Below are positions 31,502-37,934 of a stretch of 38,688 nucleotides of DNA, piece after piece. Each line of letters opens with the position of its first letter. Within the stretch, counting starts at the first letter, position 1. The notes beneath the pieces are model-generated. The model ran no database searches. It saw only the letters and a program-made list of their open reading frames with translations, and was not told where the DNA came from. The position numbers and the translations under genes were made by a program. The stretch comes from a virus: positions 1-38,688 of IMG/VR virus record IMGVR_UViG_3300024346_000198. One strand, written 5' to 3'.

Positions 31502-31729
31502 ATGGCTACCCTTAGTCTAAAAAAGGCAAAACAACTTGCCGCGGAAAAACCCGTAAATAATTTATTGCATAAATATGCAGTTATGCGTCATGCGCGGCAT
31601 ACGCACAGTATTAGATTTACTTGTGTCCATGACACATTTGAAATTGCAAAAAAAGAAGCATTGCGATTACATAAAGAATATCCAAGCGAACGCTATTTAA
31701 TTGTTTCAATCCTTGATGGGGTTGAATAA
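31502..31729 (+). CDS. Unknown early protein (75 aa)
   Basis: A 75-residue basic protein: LKKAKQLAAEKPVNNLLHKY near the start, then HTHSIRFTCVHDTFEIAKKE and ALRLHKEYPSERYLIVSIL. The second half reads as strand-helix-strand with several His residues (HARHTH). It overlaps the initiator gene by one base. There is no clear Shine-Dalgarno sequence before the ATG, so the start is less certain, or its translation depends on the leader. Confidence 0.55.
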   Translation: MATLSLKKAKQLAAEKPVNNLLHKYAVMRHARHTHSIRFTCVHDTFEIAKKEALRLHKEYPSERYLIVSILDGVE

Positions 31730-32463
31730 TGCACTACTATCAACACCATATTGGTGACTTTATAAAAGCAACTGCACGGCTATCTGATGCTCAAGCAATG
31801 GGTTATTTACGTTTGTTATGGATGTATTACGATAGCGAAAAACCACTTAAATCTGATACAAAAATTCTTGCTTTTCAAATTGGCGCAACCGTAGAAGATA
31901 CAAAATTACTGTTAGAAAGTTTTTTTGTATTGTGCGAAAACGGTTGGCATCAAACTCGATGCGATAAAGAAATTGAAGATTACAGAGAATTTTTAAACAA
32001 AAAATCTAACGCGGGTAAAGCATCTGCTGAACGTAGGAAGAACAAGAGTTTAACAGATGTTCAACAGGTGTTCAACAGCAGTGCAACTGATGAGCAACTA
32101 ACCACTAACCAACAACCACTAACCACTAACCATAATTCCGTATCTAAAGATACGGGCGACAAGCCGCCCCTAACGCCTGATGAAATTATTTTTGGTTACG
32201 GTGTTCCATTGTTGACCAATGCGGGTGCTACCGATAAAAGCGCACGGTCGTTTCTTGGTAGCCTAAGAAAAGCGCATGGCGATGAAACCTTGGTAAACAC
32301 CCTGCGCGATTGCATCAGGGCTAAACCTATACAACCTTTGGAATGGTTAGCAAAGGCATTGCCGCCTGATGGCATAAAACCCAAACTTAACAAACAGGAA
32401 TCATTGGAAGCGTCAAACCGCGCCGTTGTTGAAAAACTATTGAAGAAAGAAGGTTTTGTATGA
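31729..32463 (+). CDS. Replication initiator-like protein, DUF1376/YdaU family
   Basis: A 244-residue protein. Residues 1-90 are the DUF1376 domain: MHYYQHHIGDFIKATARLSD, AQAMGYLRLLWMYYDSEKPL and CENGWHQTRCDKEIEDY, a winged-helix region used for origin binding. A Lys/Arg patch (KASAERRKNKS) follows, then a low-complexity Gln/Asn/Thr linker (about 108-140). The C-terminal half has FGYGVPLLTNAGATDKSARS and FLGSLRKAHGDETLVNTLRD. The linker DNA holds two sets of direct repeats and a hairpin, like the origin inside lambda O. It overlaps the next gene by ATGA. Confidence 0.8.
   Translation: MHYYQHHIGDFIKATARLSDAQAMGYLRLLWMYYDSEKPLKSDTKILAFQIGATVEDTKLLLESFFVLCENGWHQTRCDKEIEDYREFLNKKSNAGKASAERRKNKSLTDVQQVFNSSATDEQLTTNQQPLTTNHNSVSKDTGDKPPLTPDEIIFGYGVPLLTNAGATDKSARSFLGSLRKAHGDETLVNTLRDCIRAKPIQPLEWLAKALPPDGIKPKLNKQESLEASNRAVVEKLLKKEGFV
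32047..32101 (+). repeat. Five 11-bp iteron-like repeats
   Basis: Consecutive 11-base units start at 32047, 32058, 32069, 32080 and 32091: AGTTTAACAGA, TGTTCAACAGG, TGTTCAACAGC, AGTGCAACTGA, TGAGCAACTAA. The consensus is TGTTCAACAG with (C/T)AAC kept in all. Since 11 is not a multiple of three, the encoded peptide is not repetitive, pointing to a DNA-level role with sites one helical turn apart. Confidence 0.65.
32098..32132 (+). repeat. Five 7-bp repeats CTAACCA
   Basis: Heptamers begin at 32098, 32105, 32112, 32119 and 32126; four are exactly CTAACCA and the middle one is ACAACCA. They follow directly on the 11-bp set. The period again is not a multiple of three. Confidence 0.65.
32138..32155 (+). 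other. Perfect inverted repeat next to the iterons; origin candidate
   Basis: CCGTATC (32138-32144) and GATACGG (32149-32155) form a perfect 7-bp stem with a 4-base loop TAAA, six bases after the last heptamer. Together with the repeats at 32047-32132, inside the initiator gene, this makes 32047-32155 the best candidate for the replication origin. Confidence 0.55.
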
Positions 32464-33050
32464 ACGCAAATCAAAAAGCCAATTTTTACAAATTAGTTGG
32501 CGATGCCCTTGGCTACTGGAAACAGGATGTAAGCGAATTTACATTGAATGTTTGGTGGAACGGTTGCCAAGCCTTTGAGTTTGAACAAGTAGTTCAGGCA
32601 TTAAGCAACCATGCGACCGACCCCGACAAAGGGCACTTTGCGCCAAAGGTAGCCGATATTGTGCGTATCTTGGGCGGCACTAAAACCGACCGTTCTTTGC
32701 GTGAATGGGGGCGGGTGTATGAGGCTATGAGTTCGGTTGGGGCTTATAGCGATGTTGATTTTGGCGATAGCGCAACCCATGCAAGTATTCGGGACATGGG
32801 TGGATGGGCAAAAGTTTGCCGCACCGAAACGAAAGAATTAAGTTATTTACAACATCGGTTTTGTGAACTGTACAAAGCGCACGATGGGCAAACAAGCCAT
32901 GTACCCGCTTTGATGGGCGATAGGTCGCCTGATGAAATGTTTAAGAAAAAGGGCTTGGCTTTGCCTAAACCTAGACTGATTGCAGGGGGCAACCCAAAAA
33001 AGCCGCTTGAATTGCATACCCAAATTACGCAAGCATTGGGGTACAAATGA
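32460..33050 (+). CDS. Replication-associated protein, possible helicase-loader-like role (196 aa)
   Basis: A 196-residue protein after the initiator. The N-terminal KANFYKLVGDALGYWKQDVS, LNVWWNGCQAFEFEQVVQAL and FAPKVADIVRILGG form a helical domain of a type I associate with DUF6475-like phage replication proteins. The middle MGGWAKVCRTETKELSYLQH and RFCELYKAHD follow, with a basic C-terminal tail. By position it corresponds to lambda P or DnaC-type helicase loaders, but there is no Walker motif, so the role is inferred from context. Overlaps both neighbours by ATGA. Confidence 0.55.
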   Translation: MNANQKANFYKLVGDALGYWKQDVSEFTLNVWWNGCQAFEFEQVVQALSNHATDPDKGHFAPKVADIVRILGGTKTDRSLREWGRVYEAMSSVGAYSDVDFGDSATHASIRDMGGWAKVCRTETKELSYLQHRFCELYKAHDGQTSHVPALMGDRSPDEMFKKKGLALPKPRLIAGGNPKKPLELHTQITQALGYK

Positions 33051-33169
33051 CACACGAAATGGCTATGCGAATATTGGACAGGGTGCGGGATGGGGTTAGT
33101 TACCCACAATGGGTAATCCGCAAAGCCTTGGAATTAACTGGCGACATTGATGGACATGGAACACTTTAA
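33047..33169 (+). CDS. Small unknown protein (40 aa)
   Basis: A 40-residue frame starting within the stop of the preceding gene (ATGA). The sequence THEMAMRILDRVRDGVSYPQ and WVIRKALELTGDIDGHGTL reads as two helices and resembles short proteins I recall next to replication genes of Betaproteobacteria phages. It ends 20 bases inside the next gene. Confidence 0.55.
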   Translation: MTHEMAMRILDRVRDGVSYPQWVIRKALELTGDIDGHGTL

Positions 33170-33356
33170 GGATTGCGAAGCGCGGGAATGGATTGCCCGC
33201 TACCGCAAAAAGCATTTAGAAGAAGGTAAGGGCGAAGCAATCGAATGGTGGGCAAAAACTATTAAAGAAATTGCCGCCAAACGGGGGCAAAAGGTTGCCG
33301 ATGATTTAAAGCGCAGAATGAATGAACAAAAGGATTTAAATGCGATACGCCGCTAG
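33150..33356 (+). CDS. Unknown charged helical protein (68 aa)
   Basis: A 68-residue, very charged protein: FKDCEAREWIARYRKKHLEE, then AIEWWAKTIKEIAAKRGQKV and ADDLKRRMNEQKD. It should be almost fully helical. The start is chosen at the ATG at 33150; a TTG one codon upstream and an ATG at 33156 are also possible. It overlaps genes on both sides. No family assigned. Confidence 0.6.
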   Translation: MDMEHFKDCEAREWIARYRKKHLEEGKGEAIEWWAKTIKEIAAKRGQKVADDLKRRMNEQKDLNAIRR

Positions 33357-33606
33357 GGTTGATGCCAACCAAGAACAGATTGTTAGCGCACTACGCGCCG
33401 CGGGTGCTTATGTTTGGATTATTGGGCTACCCGTTGACCTACTAGTTGGTTACCGCGGGCATACATTCTTGGTAGAGATAAAAAGCACGGTTAAAGGGCG
33501 TTTAACGGGGCTACAAGCCGACTTCTTTAAGAATTGGGGCGGGAGTACCTTGTGCCGCGTTGACACGCCTGAAGCGGCTTTAAGAATGATTGGAGTAATT
33601 AAATGA
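33340..33606 (+). CDS. VRR-NUC-like PD-(D/E)XK nuclease
   Basis: An 88-residue compact nuclease. The first helix RVDANQEQIVSALRAAGAYV, then LPVDLLVGYRGHTFLVEIKS (about 30-49) holds the catalytic Asp of PVDLL and the Glu-x-Lys of VEIKS; the tail LTGLQADFFKNWGGSTLCRV and TPEAALRMIG matches small phage VRR-NUC proteins. These act on branched or recombination DNA. The family's minimum length is met. It overlaps the next gene by ATGA. Confidence 0.85.
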   Translation: MRYAARVDANQEQIVSALRAAGAYVWIIGLPVDLLVGYRGHTFLVEIKSTVKGRLTGLQADFFKNWGGSTLCRVDTPEAALRMIGVIK

Positions 33607-33935
33607 ACGCACCATACAAAGCAATTGATTTCATATTGGAAAACGCGGCTAAATTTGCCAAGGCTAAAAGCGAACGCATATACCTTGATGAATTTAGACG
33701 GGTTAAACGCGCTTTGCTGATGAAGCAAGCAATGGAAATGGGTTACGAAAGCGCGGTAGCACAGGAACGCGAAGCCTACGCCCATTCAGAATATGAAGAA
33801 TTGTTAAGAGGGTTAGCCGTAGCCGTGGAACAGGAAGAATTGTTACGTTGGAAATTAACCGCGGCTACTTTAAAAACGGAAATATGGCGAACCGAATCGG
33901 CTAACGAACGCAATGGCATAAAAGCAACGGAATAA
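33603..33935 (+). CDS. Unknown helical phage protein (110 aa)
   Basis: A 110-residue protein, nearly all helical: IDFILENAAKFAKAKSERIY, LDEFRRVKRALLMKQAMEMG and YEELLRGLAVAVEQEELLRW followed by a WKLTAATLKTEIWRTESA helix. Proteins with this arrangement are recurrent in phages beside replication genes and may help bind DNA or a polymerase, but I know no tested function. It ends the first part of the early operon; a new promoter follows. Confidence 0.6.
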   Translation: MNAPYKAIDFILENAAKFAKAKSERIYLDEFRRVKRALLMKQAMEMGYESAVAQEREAYAHSEYEELLRGLAVAVEQEELLRWKLTAATLKTEIWRTESANERNGIKATE

Positions 33936-33943
33936 ACAATTTG

Positions 33944-33973
33944 TTGAAAAAACTGTATTAGTAATCTTATAAT
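33944..33973 (+). promoter_or_regulatory. Promoter of the second rightward operon
   Basis: TTGAAA (33944-33949), 18 bases, TATAAT (33968-33973). Transcription should start near 33980, at the beginning of the conserved leader element. Confidence 0.65.
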
Positions 33974-33978
33974 TTAAC

Positions 33979-34012
33979 CATGCCGTTACATCACGGTCTT
34001 TTAGAAAGCAAA
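33979..34012 (+). promoter_or_regulatory. Conserved structured leader element, rightward operon
   Basis: CATGCC (33979-33984), a hairpin CCGT-TACATC-ACGG (33983-33996), then GGTCTTTTAGAAAGCAAA (33995-34012), two bases before the ATG at 34015. The flanking words and the 18-base box are identical to those at 30900-30936 on the other strand, while the stem differs but still pairs. Confidence 0.65.
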
Positions 34013-34014
34013 CA

Positions 34015-34107
34015 ATGTGGCCCTTTCCCCCGTTTCCAAACCCAAAAGATAAGGGGCGTAAAACCCCCAAATTCAACCCTGATAACTTTGAGGATTCGCC
34101 CGTATGA
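34015..34107 (+). CDS. Proline-rich small protein (30 aa)
   Basis: A 30-residue frame starting two bases after the conserved leader box and overlapping the next start by ATGA. The sequence MWPFPPFPNPKDKGRKTPKF is rich in Pro, Phe and Lys, with an acidic end. Its placement mirrors the 56-residue gene at 30895 behind the other leader copy. It may be a leader peptide that couples translation to the next gene. Confidence 0.55.
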   Translation: MWPFPPFPNPKDKGRKTPKFNPDNFEDSPV

Positions 34108-34814
34108 CGCCTTTAATACGTGAAGCAATCAAAATGGCTTTTGATGGTGGCATAGACCCTACAGAAATTCAATGGTTTGACTTGTCGGGTTATGTTGACG
34201 ATAGAAGCCATGCGGTAACCGAACCGCTGATGAAATATCGACCCCCTTTTGAAAAAAACATTGTTGTTTGGCGCGGCAAAACAAAAAGCCATGCGTCATT
34301 TGACACTATTTTTATGGTAGTTGGTACAGACCCTAATGAGGGTATTGTTATATCAACTTGGAAGGGCGTAACAGGGCGTATGCCAACTAAATTCCCATCA
34401 ATGGTTTATTTAATTGAAGGCAATATGTTGCGGTATGGCCCTATAGATGATGGCGCGGAAATATCTAAAGAAATGGCAGAAACAATGCTTGCGTTTTGTG
34501 GTAATTGGCTTGAATCGTTAACGCAATCAGTTCAAGCGCATAAACCAATTGCCAAACTTAGTTTTACCAATCAGCGCAAAATTAAAGATGGAAAAATGCC
34601 TACTTACGATTGGACTACGGTAATTGTTGAAGCCGCAAAACCTAAAAATGAGTATCAAGGCGGTACACACGCAAGCCCTAGATTGCATGACCGCAGGGGG
34701 CATTTAAGGCGGCTTAAAACGGGTCAAACTTGTTGGGTTAAAGCCCACAAAGTTGGCGATATAACAAAAGGTATTGTTTTTCACGATTATGTAATTCAAA
34801 AAGGTCAAATATGA
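34104..34814 (+). CDS. Conserved phage protein of unknown function (236 aa)
   Basis: A 236-residue protein. The C-terminal part carries a striking motif: [20 protein letters not shown] (about 181-200), then [20 protein letters not shown] (about 205-224). The His/Arg-rich 'THASPR.H.RRGHlRrl...v.V....vGd...G.v.hdY' block recurs in many phages and plasmids without an assigned role. The N-terminal 100 residues are alpha/beta ([19 protein letters not shown]). The conserved His, Arg and Asp could suggest nucleic acid binding or catalysis. Overlaps neighbours on both sides by ATGA. Confidence 0.65.
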   Translation: MTPLIREAIKMAFDGGIDPTEIQWFDLSGYVDDRSHAVTEPLMKYRPPFEKNIVVWRGKTKSHASFDTIFMVVGTDPNEGIVISTWKGVTGRMPTKFPSMVYLIEGNMLRYGPIDDGAEISKEMAETMLAFCGNWLESLTQSVQAHKPIAKLSFTNQRKIKDGKMPTYDWTTVIVEAAKPKNEYQGGTHASPRLHDRRGHLRRLKTGQTCWVKAHKVGDITKGIVFHDYVIQKGQI

Positions 34815-35056
34815 GAGATTACGAATTTACCTTTAACGCCACAACAGGCGCGGGCGGTGAAACCGTCACTTGCAAAATGTCATACGAACGGGATGAACAT
34901 GGCACATTTTTTGAAAACATTGAAGATGTAACCTATGAGGGCATCAGCATTATGGGCTTGTTAATTGATGAACAATATAGCGAACTAGAAATGGTTGGCA
35001 TTATGAAGTTGGCTACACATTTAAAAGAAGAATCCGACAGGGCGCAAGAACCATGA
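34811..35056 (+). CDS. Unknown acidic protein (81 aa)
   Basis: An 81-residue acidic protein. The first half is beta-like ([20 protein letters not shown]), the second helical ([20 protein letters not shown]). It is linked by ATGA overlaps to the genes before and after. No family recognised. Confidence 0.6.
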   Translation: MRDYEFTFNATTGAGGETVTCKMSYERDEHGTFFENIEDVTYEGISIMGLLIDEQYSELEMVGIMKLATHLKEESDRAQEP

Positions 35057-35136
35057 GCAAACAATGGGGATTGATATTCTTGTTTCTGATTGCCTTTTGG
35101 GGTTGGGTTATTTTTATCCTAAAGGGCGCAATATGA
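35053..35136 (+). CDS. Tiny membrane protein (27 aa)
   Basis: A 27-residue frame with ATGA overlaps on both sides. After MSKQWG almost all residues are hydrophobic ([17 protein letters not shown]), then KGAI: a single membrane helix. Like the 30-residue protein at 30688, it is a micropeptide of the early region, possibly acting on the host membrane or its pumps. Confidence 0.5.
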   Translation: MSKQWGLIFLFLIAFWGWVIFILKGAI

Positions 35137-35315
35137 TGCCGCAAATAGACATTGGCGCACGGTTTGCCAATCACAAATTTAAACTTTGTACCAAATGCGA
35201 TATTGATAAACCGCCCGAAGGCGGGATAGACATAGGGCATAAATGGATTTGCCAATCATGTTGGAACAAGCGCATTACAGGCAAATACCTTAGACAAAAC
35301 AGTAAAAATGCGTAA
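35133..35315 (+). CDS. Zinc-ribbon small protein (60 aa)
   Basis: A 60-residue protein with CTKC at about 19-22 and CQSC at about 40-43, spaced as a four-cysteine zinc ribbon, with WICQSCWNKRITGKYLRQNS at the end. I chose the ATG at 35133, which overlaps the stop of the micropeptide gene; an upstream ATG at 35064 would read through that gene in another frame. Probably a nucleic-acid- or protein-binding factor. Confidence 0.62.
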   Translation: MMPQIDIGARFANHKFKLCTKCDIDKPPEGGIDIGHKWICQSCWNKRITGKYLRQNSKNA

Positions 35316-35766
35316 ACGCACTAAACGAAAGTTTTGGGCATTGCTAGACCCAATCGCGCATGGCATTGTTGGGGCTAGTTACACGCCTAGACATTTGTTA
35401 GACAAGTTAAGGCTAACCGAATATGCCGCTTTGGAATCAATCACCAAGGGTAATGGCACGGTACAAGATTGGCGAACCTTAGTAGATGTTATGAACCTTG
35501 CGGAAATGATGGCTAAAAACGGCGTCGGGCCTGAAGTGTTACCCGTATGCGAGAAAGCCCAAGAAAGCCTACACAAAGCCGCTATACGCTACCAAACAAC
35601 GCTAAAGATGGGGTTGGATGGGGTTGGCATACAGGCTTTGCGGGATTTACTGGAATATGCCGATTTGCAACAGGGAAGCATCACCCGCGCAGAATTTGAA
35701 CGCTATGTGCAAAAGACAAGAAATTACATTAAATCAAACGGCAACTTAGTTGTTGAAATCGAATGA
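35308..35766 (+). CDS. Unknown phage protein (152 aa)
   Basis: A 152-residue helical protein with a basic start (MRKRTKRKFWALLDPIAHGI) and then KLRLTEYAALESITKGNGTV, DWRTLVDVMNLAEMMAKNGV and GVGIQALRDLLEYADLQQGS. The form, a basic head followed by four or so helices, resembles a recurrent family of hypothetical proteins in Burkholderiales phages and prophages. It could be a transcription antiterminator or a DNA-binding factor, but I have no residue-level evidence. Overlaps neighbours by 4-8 bases. Confidence 0.6.
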   Translation: MRKRTKRKFWALLDPIAHGIVGASYTPRHLLDKLRLTEYAALESITKGNGTVQDWRTLVDVMNLAEMMAKNGVGPEVLPVCEKAQESLHKAAIRYQTTLKMGLDGVGIQALRDLLEYADLQQGSITRAEFERYVQKTRNYIKSNGNLVVEIE

Positions 35767-36782
35767 AAATCACAATACAAGACAAAATCGTAGATGATAT
35801 TTTTAGTTATGTAGAGAAAAGGCAATTTCCCTATTACAACTACACATTCAAAGAAAAGATTAAAGAGTTTGAAACACTAAGCAAATTTGATTTCAAACGA
35901 ACAATTAAAGGGAATATCCTAAGTCAAACAATGCACGGTTTGGGATTGGCTTGGAGTTATCACCCACACGCATGGGAAGTTCAAACCCGCGAAATGATTA
36001 CCCCGATGCAAGTTTGGCAAGATAAAACCGTTTTGCGTAAAGCATTAACCAAACGCCTAAACCGCGGCGGGTTAGAAATGTTATTGCCAAACAATGAAAT
36101 GACAGATAGCCAAATTCGCAAGGCGTTGCGTAGTTACTCAGGCGTTCAGGCGGTAAGCAACTTTAGACCATCAACCGCGGCGGCAATCTATCAAAAATAC
36201 TGTAAACCCCGCGGCGTTGTTTGGGATATGTCGTGCGGCTTTGGCGGTAGGTTGTTAGGGGCTTATGCAAGTGGCAATGTATCCAAGTACATCGGTACTG
36301 ACCCAAGCCAAAAGACAATGCAGGGTTTATTGTCAATGATTGATGACTTTAGACATTTGCCAATGGATGCCGAATTGAACATGGTAGGTAGCGAAATGTT
36401 CGTTCCCGCTGAACCCGTTGATTTGTGTTTTACATCGCCCCCGTACTTTGATACTGAAAAATACGCGGATGAATCAACTCAAAGTTTTAAAGCCTATGAT
36501 ACGGTCGATAGATGGAATGAAGATTTCTTACGCCAAACCATTAAAAATTGCTATCAAGCATTAAAATCAGATGGTTATTTAATATTAAATGTTGCTAATG
36601 TTAAATCGCACCCTAATTTAGAACGCGATACATTGGAAATAGCAGGGCAAGAAAAGTTCGAGTTACAAGAAATATTAAAAATGCAACTTTCCCACATTAG
36701 TAAGGGCGGTTTTAAATATGAACCCGTATTTGTATTTAAGAAAGTAGAGAAAATGCCAATTCAACGATGGTTAAACGGATAA
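35763..36782 (+). CDS. Orphan amino-DNA methyltransferase (SPPY motif)
   Basis: A 339-residue S-adenosylmethionine-dependent DNA methyltransferase. The cofactor site is WDMSCGFGGRLLGAYASG (about 155-172, motif I) and the catalytic motif IV is CFTSPPYFDTEKY (about 222-234). SPPY is most common in N4-cytosine and some N6-adenine enzymes. The order is motif I before IV. The first 140 residues are unlike the usual N-terminus and probably carry the target recognition or another domain (NFRPSTAAAIYQKYC just before the core). No restriction enzyme is nearby, so it likely protects phage DNA from a host system or marks it. Confidence 0.85.
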   Translation: MKITIQDKIVDDIFSYVEKRQFPYYNYTFKEKIKEFETLSKFDFKRTIKGNILSQTMHGLGLAWSYHPHAWEVQTREMITPMQVWQDKTVLRKALTKRLNRGGLEMLLPNNEMTDSQIRKALRSYSGVQAVSNFRPSTAAAIYQKYCKPRGVVWDMSCGFGGRLLGAYASGNVSKYIGTDPSQKTMQGLLSMIDDFRHLPMDAELNMVGSEMFVPAEPVDLCFTSPPYFDTEKYADESTQSFKAYDTVDRWNEDFLRQTIKNCYQALKSDGYLILNVANVKSHPNLERDTLEIAGQEKFELQEILKMQLSHISKGGFKYEPVFVFKKVEKMPIQRWLNG

Positions 36783-37108
36783 TGAGATTCCCTAAACATC
36801 AATATATCCGTAGCCAAACTATATTACGCAACGCCCGTGAAATCCCATGCCAACATTGCGGCGCGGATGACGGAACGGTAATAGCCGCACATACCAATTG
36901 GCAAGGCGGTAAAGGTCGGGGGATAAAAGCCGATGACAACCTAATTGCAAGCCTTTGCCATGCTTGTCACATGGAAATTGACCAAGGCAAGGATTTAGAC
37001 AAGTTTGAACGACAAAAGATTTGGTTTGCCGCACATTTGAAAACGGTGCGAAAATTACAGGCATTGGGCTTATGGCCCGCCGATGTTCCACTACCCGAAG
37101 GACTATGA
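36782..37108 (+). CDS. YbcO-like (DUF1364) HNH nuclease
   Basis: A 108-residue nuclease of the DUF1364/YbcO type: IPCQHCGADDGTVIAAHTNW (CxxC, about 22-25, then the catalytic His region), KGRGIKADDNLIASLCHACH and MEIDQGKDLDKFERQ (second Cys pair with the 'HxxxD' end). It probably resolves branched DNA before packaging. The ATG at 36782 overlaps the methyltransferase stop (TAATG); an in-frame ATG at 36767 would add five residues. Confidence 0.8.
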   Translation: MRFPKHQYIRSQTILRNAREIPCQHCGADDGTVIAAHTNWQGGKGRGIKADDNLIASLCHACHMEIDQGKDLDKFERQKIWFAAHLKTVRKLQALGLWPADVPLPEGL

Positions 37109-37503
37109 TGGTTAAATTCCGTGCCGAAGCCGCCCAAAGCGACCCCGTAATGCAGTTTGTTCAATGCTTATTGCATAGCGTCACCAACGCGCATATCCTA
37201 CATTTCCAAAGCCTAAGTTACTCTCAGCACATGGCATTAGGTGCGTATTACGATGAAGTAAGCGACCTAGTAGATGGATTCGTAGAAGCGTTCCAAGGTA
37301 AGTACGGGCTATTGACTAAGTACCAATCGGATTACCAATTGCCTGACAATAACCCCGTAACCTACTTAACCTACCTTAAAGATGAAGTAGCGACCCTGCG
37401 CCGCGCATCAGGATTTCCGCAAGATAGCGAACTACAGAACGAAGTAGATAACATCGCCAACCTGATTAACACTACCCTTTATAAACTACGATTCTTAGCC
37501 TAA
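37105..37503 (+). CDS. Four-helix DUF5856-like protein
   Basis: A 132-residue protein. FVQCLLHSVTNAHILHFQSL, SYSQHMALGAYYDEVSDLVD and GFVEAFQGKYGLLTKYQSDY (about 13-75) match my memory of DUF5856, a Dps/ferritin-like helical family found in cyanophages and others, with conserved His and Glu residues. The tail holds TLRRASGFPQDSELQNEVDN and a final helix. Function is not established; metal binding is possible. The start at 37105 (ATGATG overlapping the previous stop) was chosen over an earlier in-frame ATG at 37021. Confidence 0.65.
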   Translation: MMVKFRAEAAQSDPVMQFVQCLLHSVTNAHILHFQSLSYSQHMALGAYYDEVSDLVDGFVEAFQGKYGLLTKYQSDYQLPDNNPVTYLTYLKDEVATLRRASGFPQDSELQNEVDNIANLINTTLYKLRFLA

Positions 37504-37934
37504 TGCCATCAGTACCCACTAACGGTAAGTGTTCATCATTAGGGTGTAAGAACCCTAGAAGTAAGTTGAACACCTACTGCTTAGAACATGGTGGTATCGA
37601 CAACATGGCTAGGCGGGAAACAGATAGCGCATACCAAACGCCATTATGGAAAAGCATCAGGGCAGTTCAGATAAGCAAACAACCCCTATGCCAAGGGTGT
37701 TTATCTAGGAACATAGTGGCATCAGCAAAGCATATAGACCATCTGTTTGCATGGAAGCATATAGGTAGCCATGCGTTTAGCCGCAACATATTCCAATCCC
37801 TTTGCCACAATTGCCATAGCCAAAAATCAGGGCTAGAAAAGCAGGGAATCTACAGGCACTACGCCCAAGATGGTGCAAAAGACTACACAAAGAACGATTA
37901 TGCGTATATGGTGACAAATGAACATAGGGCATGA
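37503..37934 (+). CDS. Terminase-associated HNH endonuclease
   Basis: A 143-residue HNH nuclease. The N-terminus has a Cys/His finger (CSSLGCKNPRS..CLEHG, about 10-30). The HNH core is LCQGCLSRNIVASAKHIDHL (about 62-81) with AWKHIGSHAFSRNIFQSLCH and NCHSQKSG. In HK97-type phages such HNH proteins are encoded beside the terminase genes and take part in cutting DNA at cos during packaging. If the ends of this window join, it lies about 0.8 kb before the small terminase, separated by the GIY-YIG gene. Confidence 0.85.
   Translation: MPSVPTNGKCSSLGCKNPRSKLNTYCLEHGGIDNMARRETDSAYQTPLWKSIRAVQISKQPLCQGCLSRNIVASAKHIDHLFAWKHIGSHAFSRNIFQSLCHNCHSQKSGLEKQGIYRHYAQDGAKDYTKNDYAYMVTNEHRA

Noticed and set aside
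33980-34120. Alternative frame starting with the ATG inside CATGCC of the rightward leader
   Set aside because: It begins at the transcription start within the conserved hairpin, and the competing frame from 34015 has better placement and an ATGA junction with the next gene.
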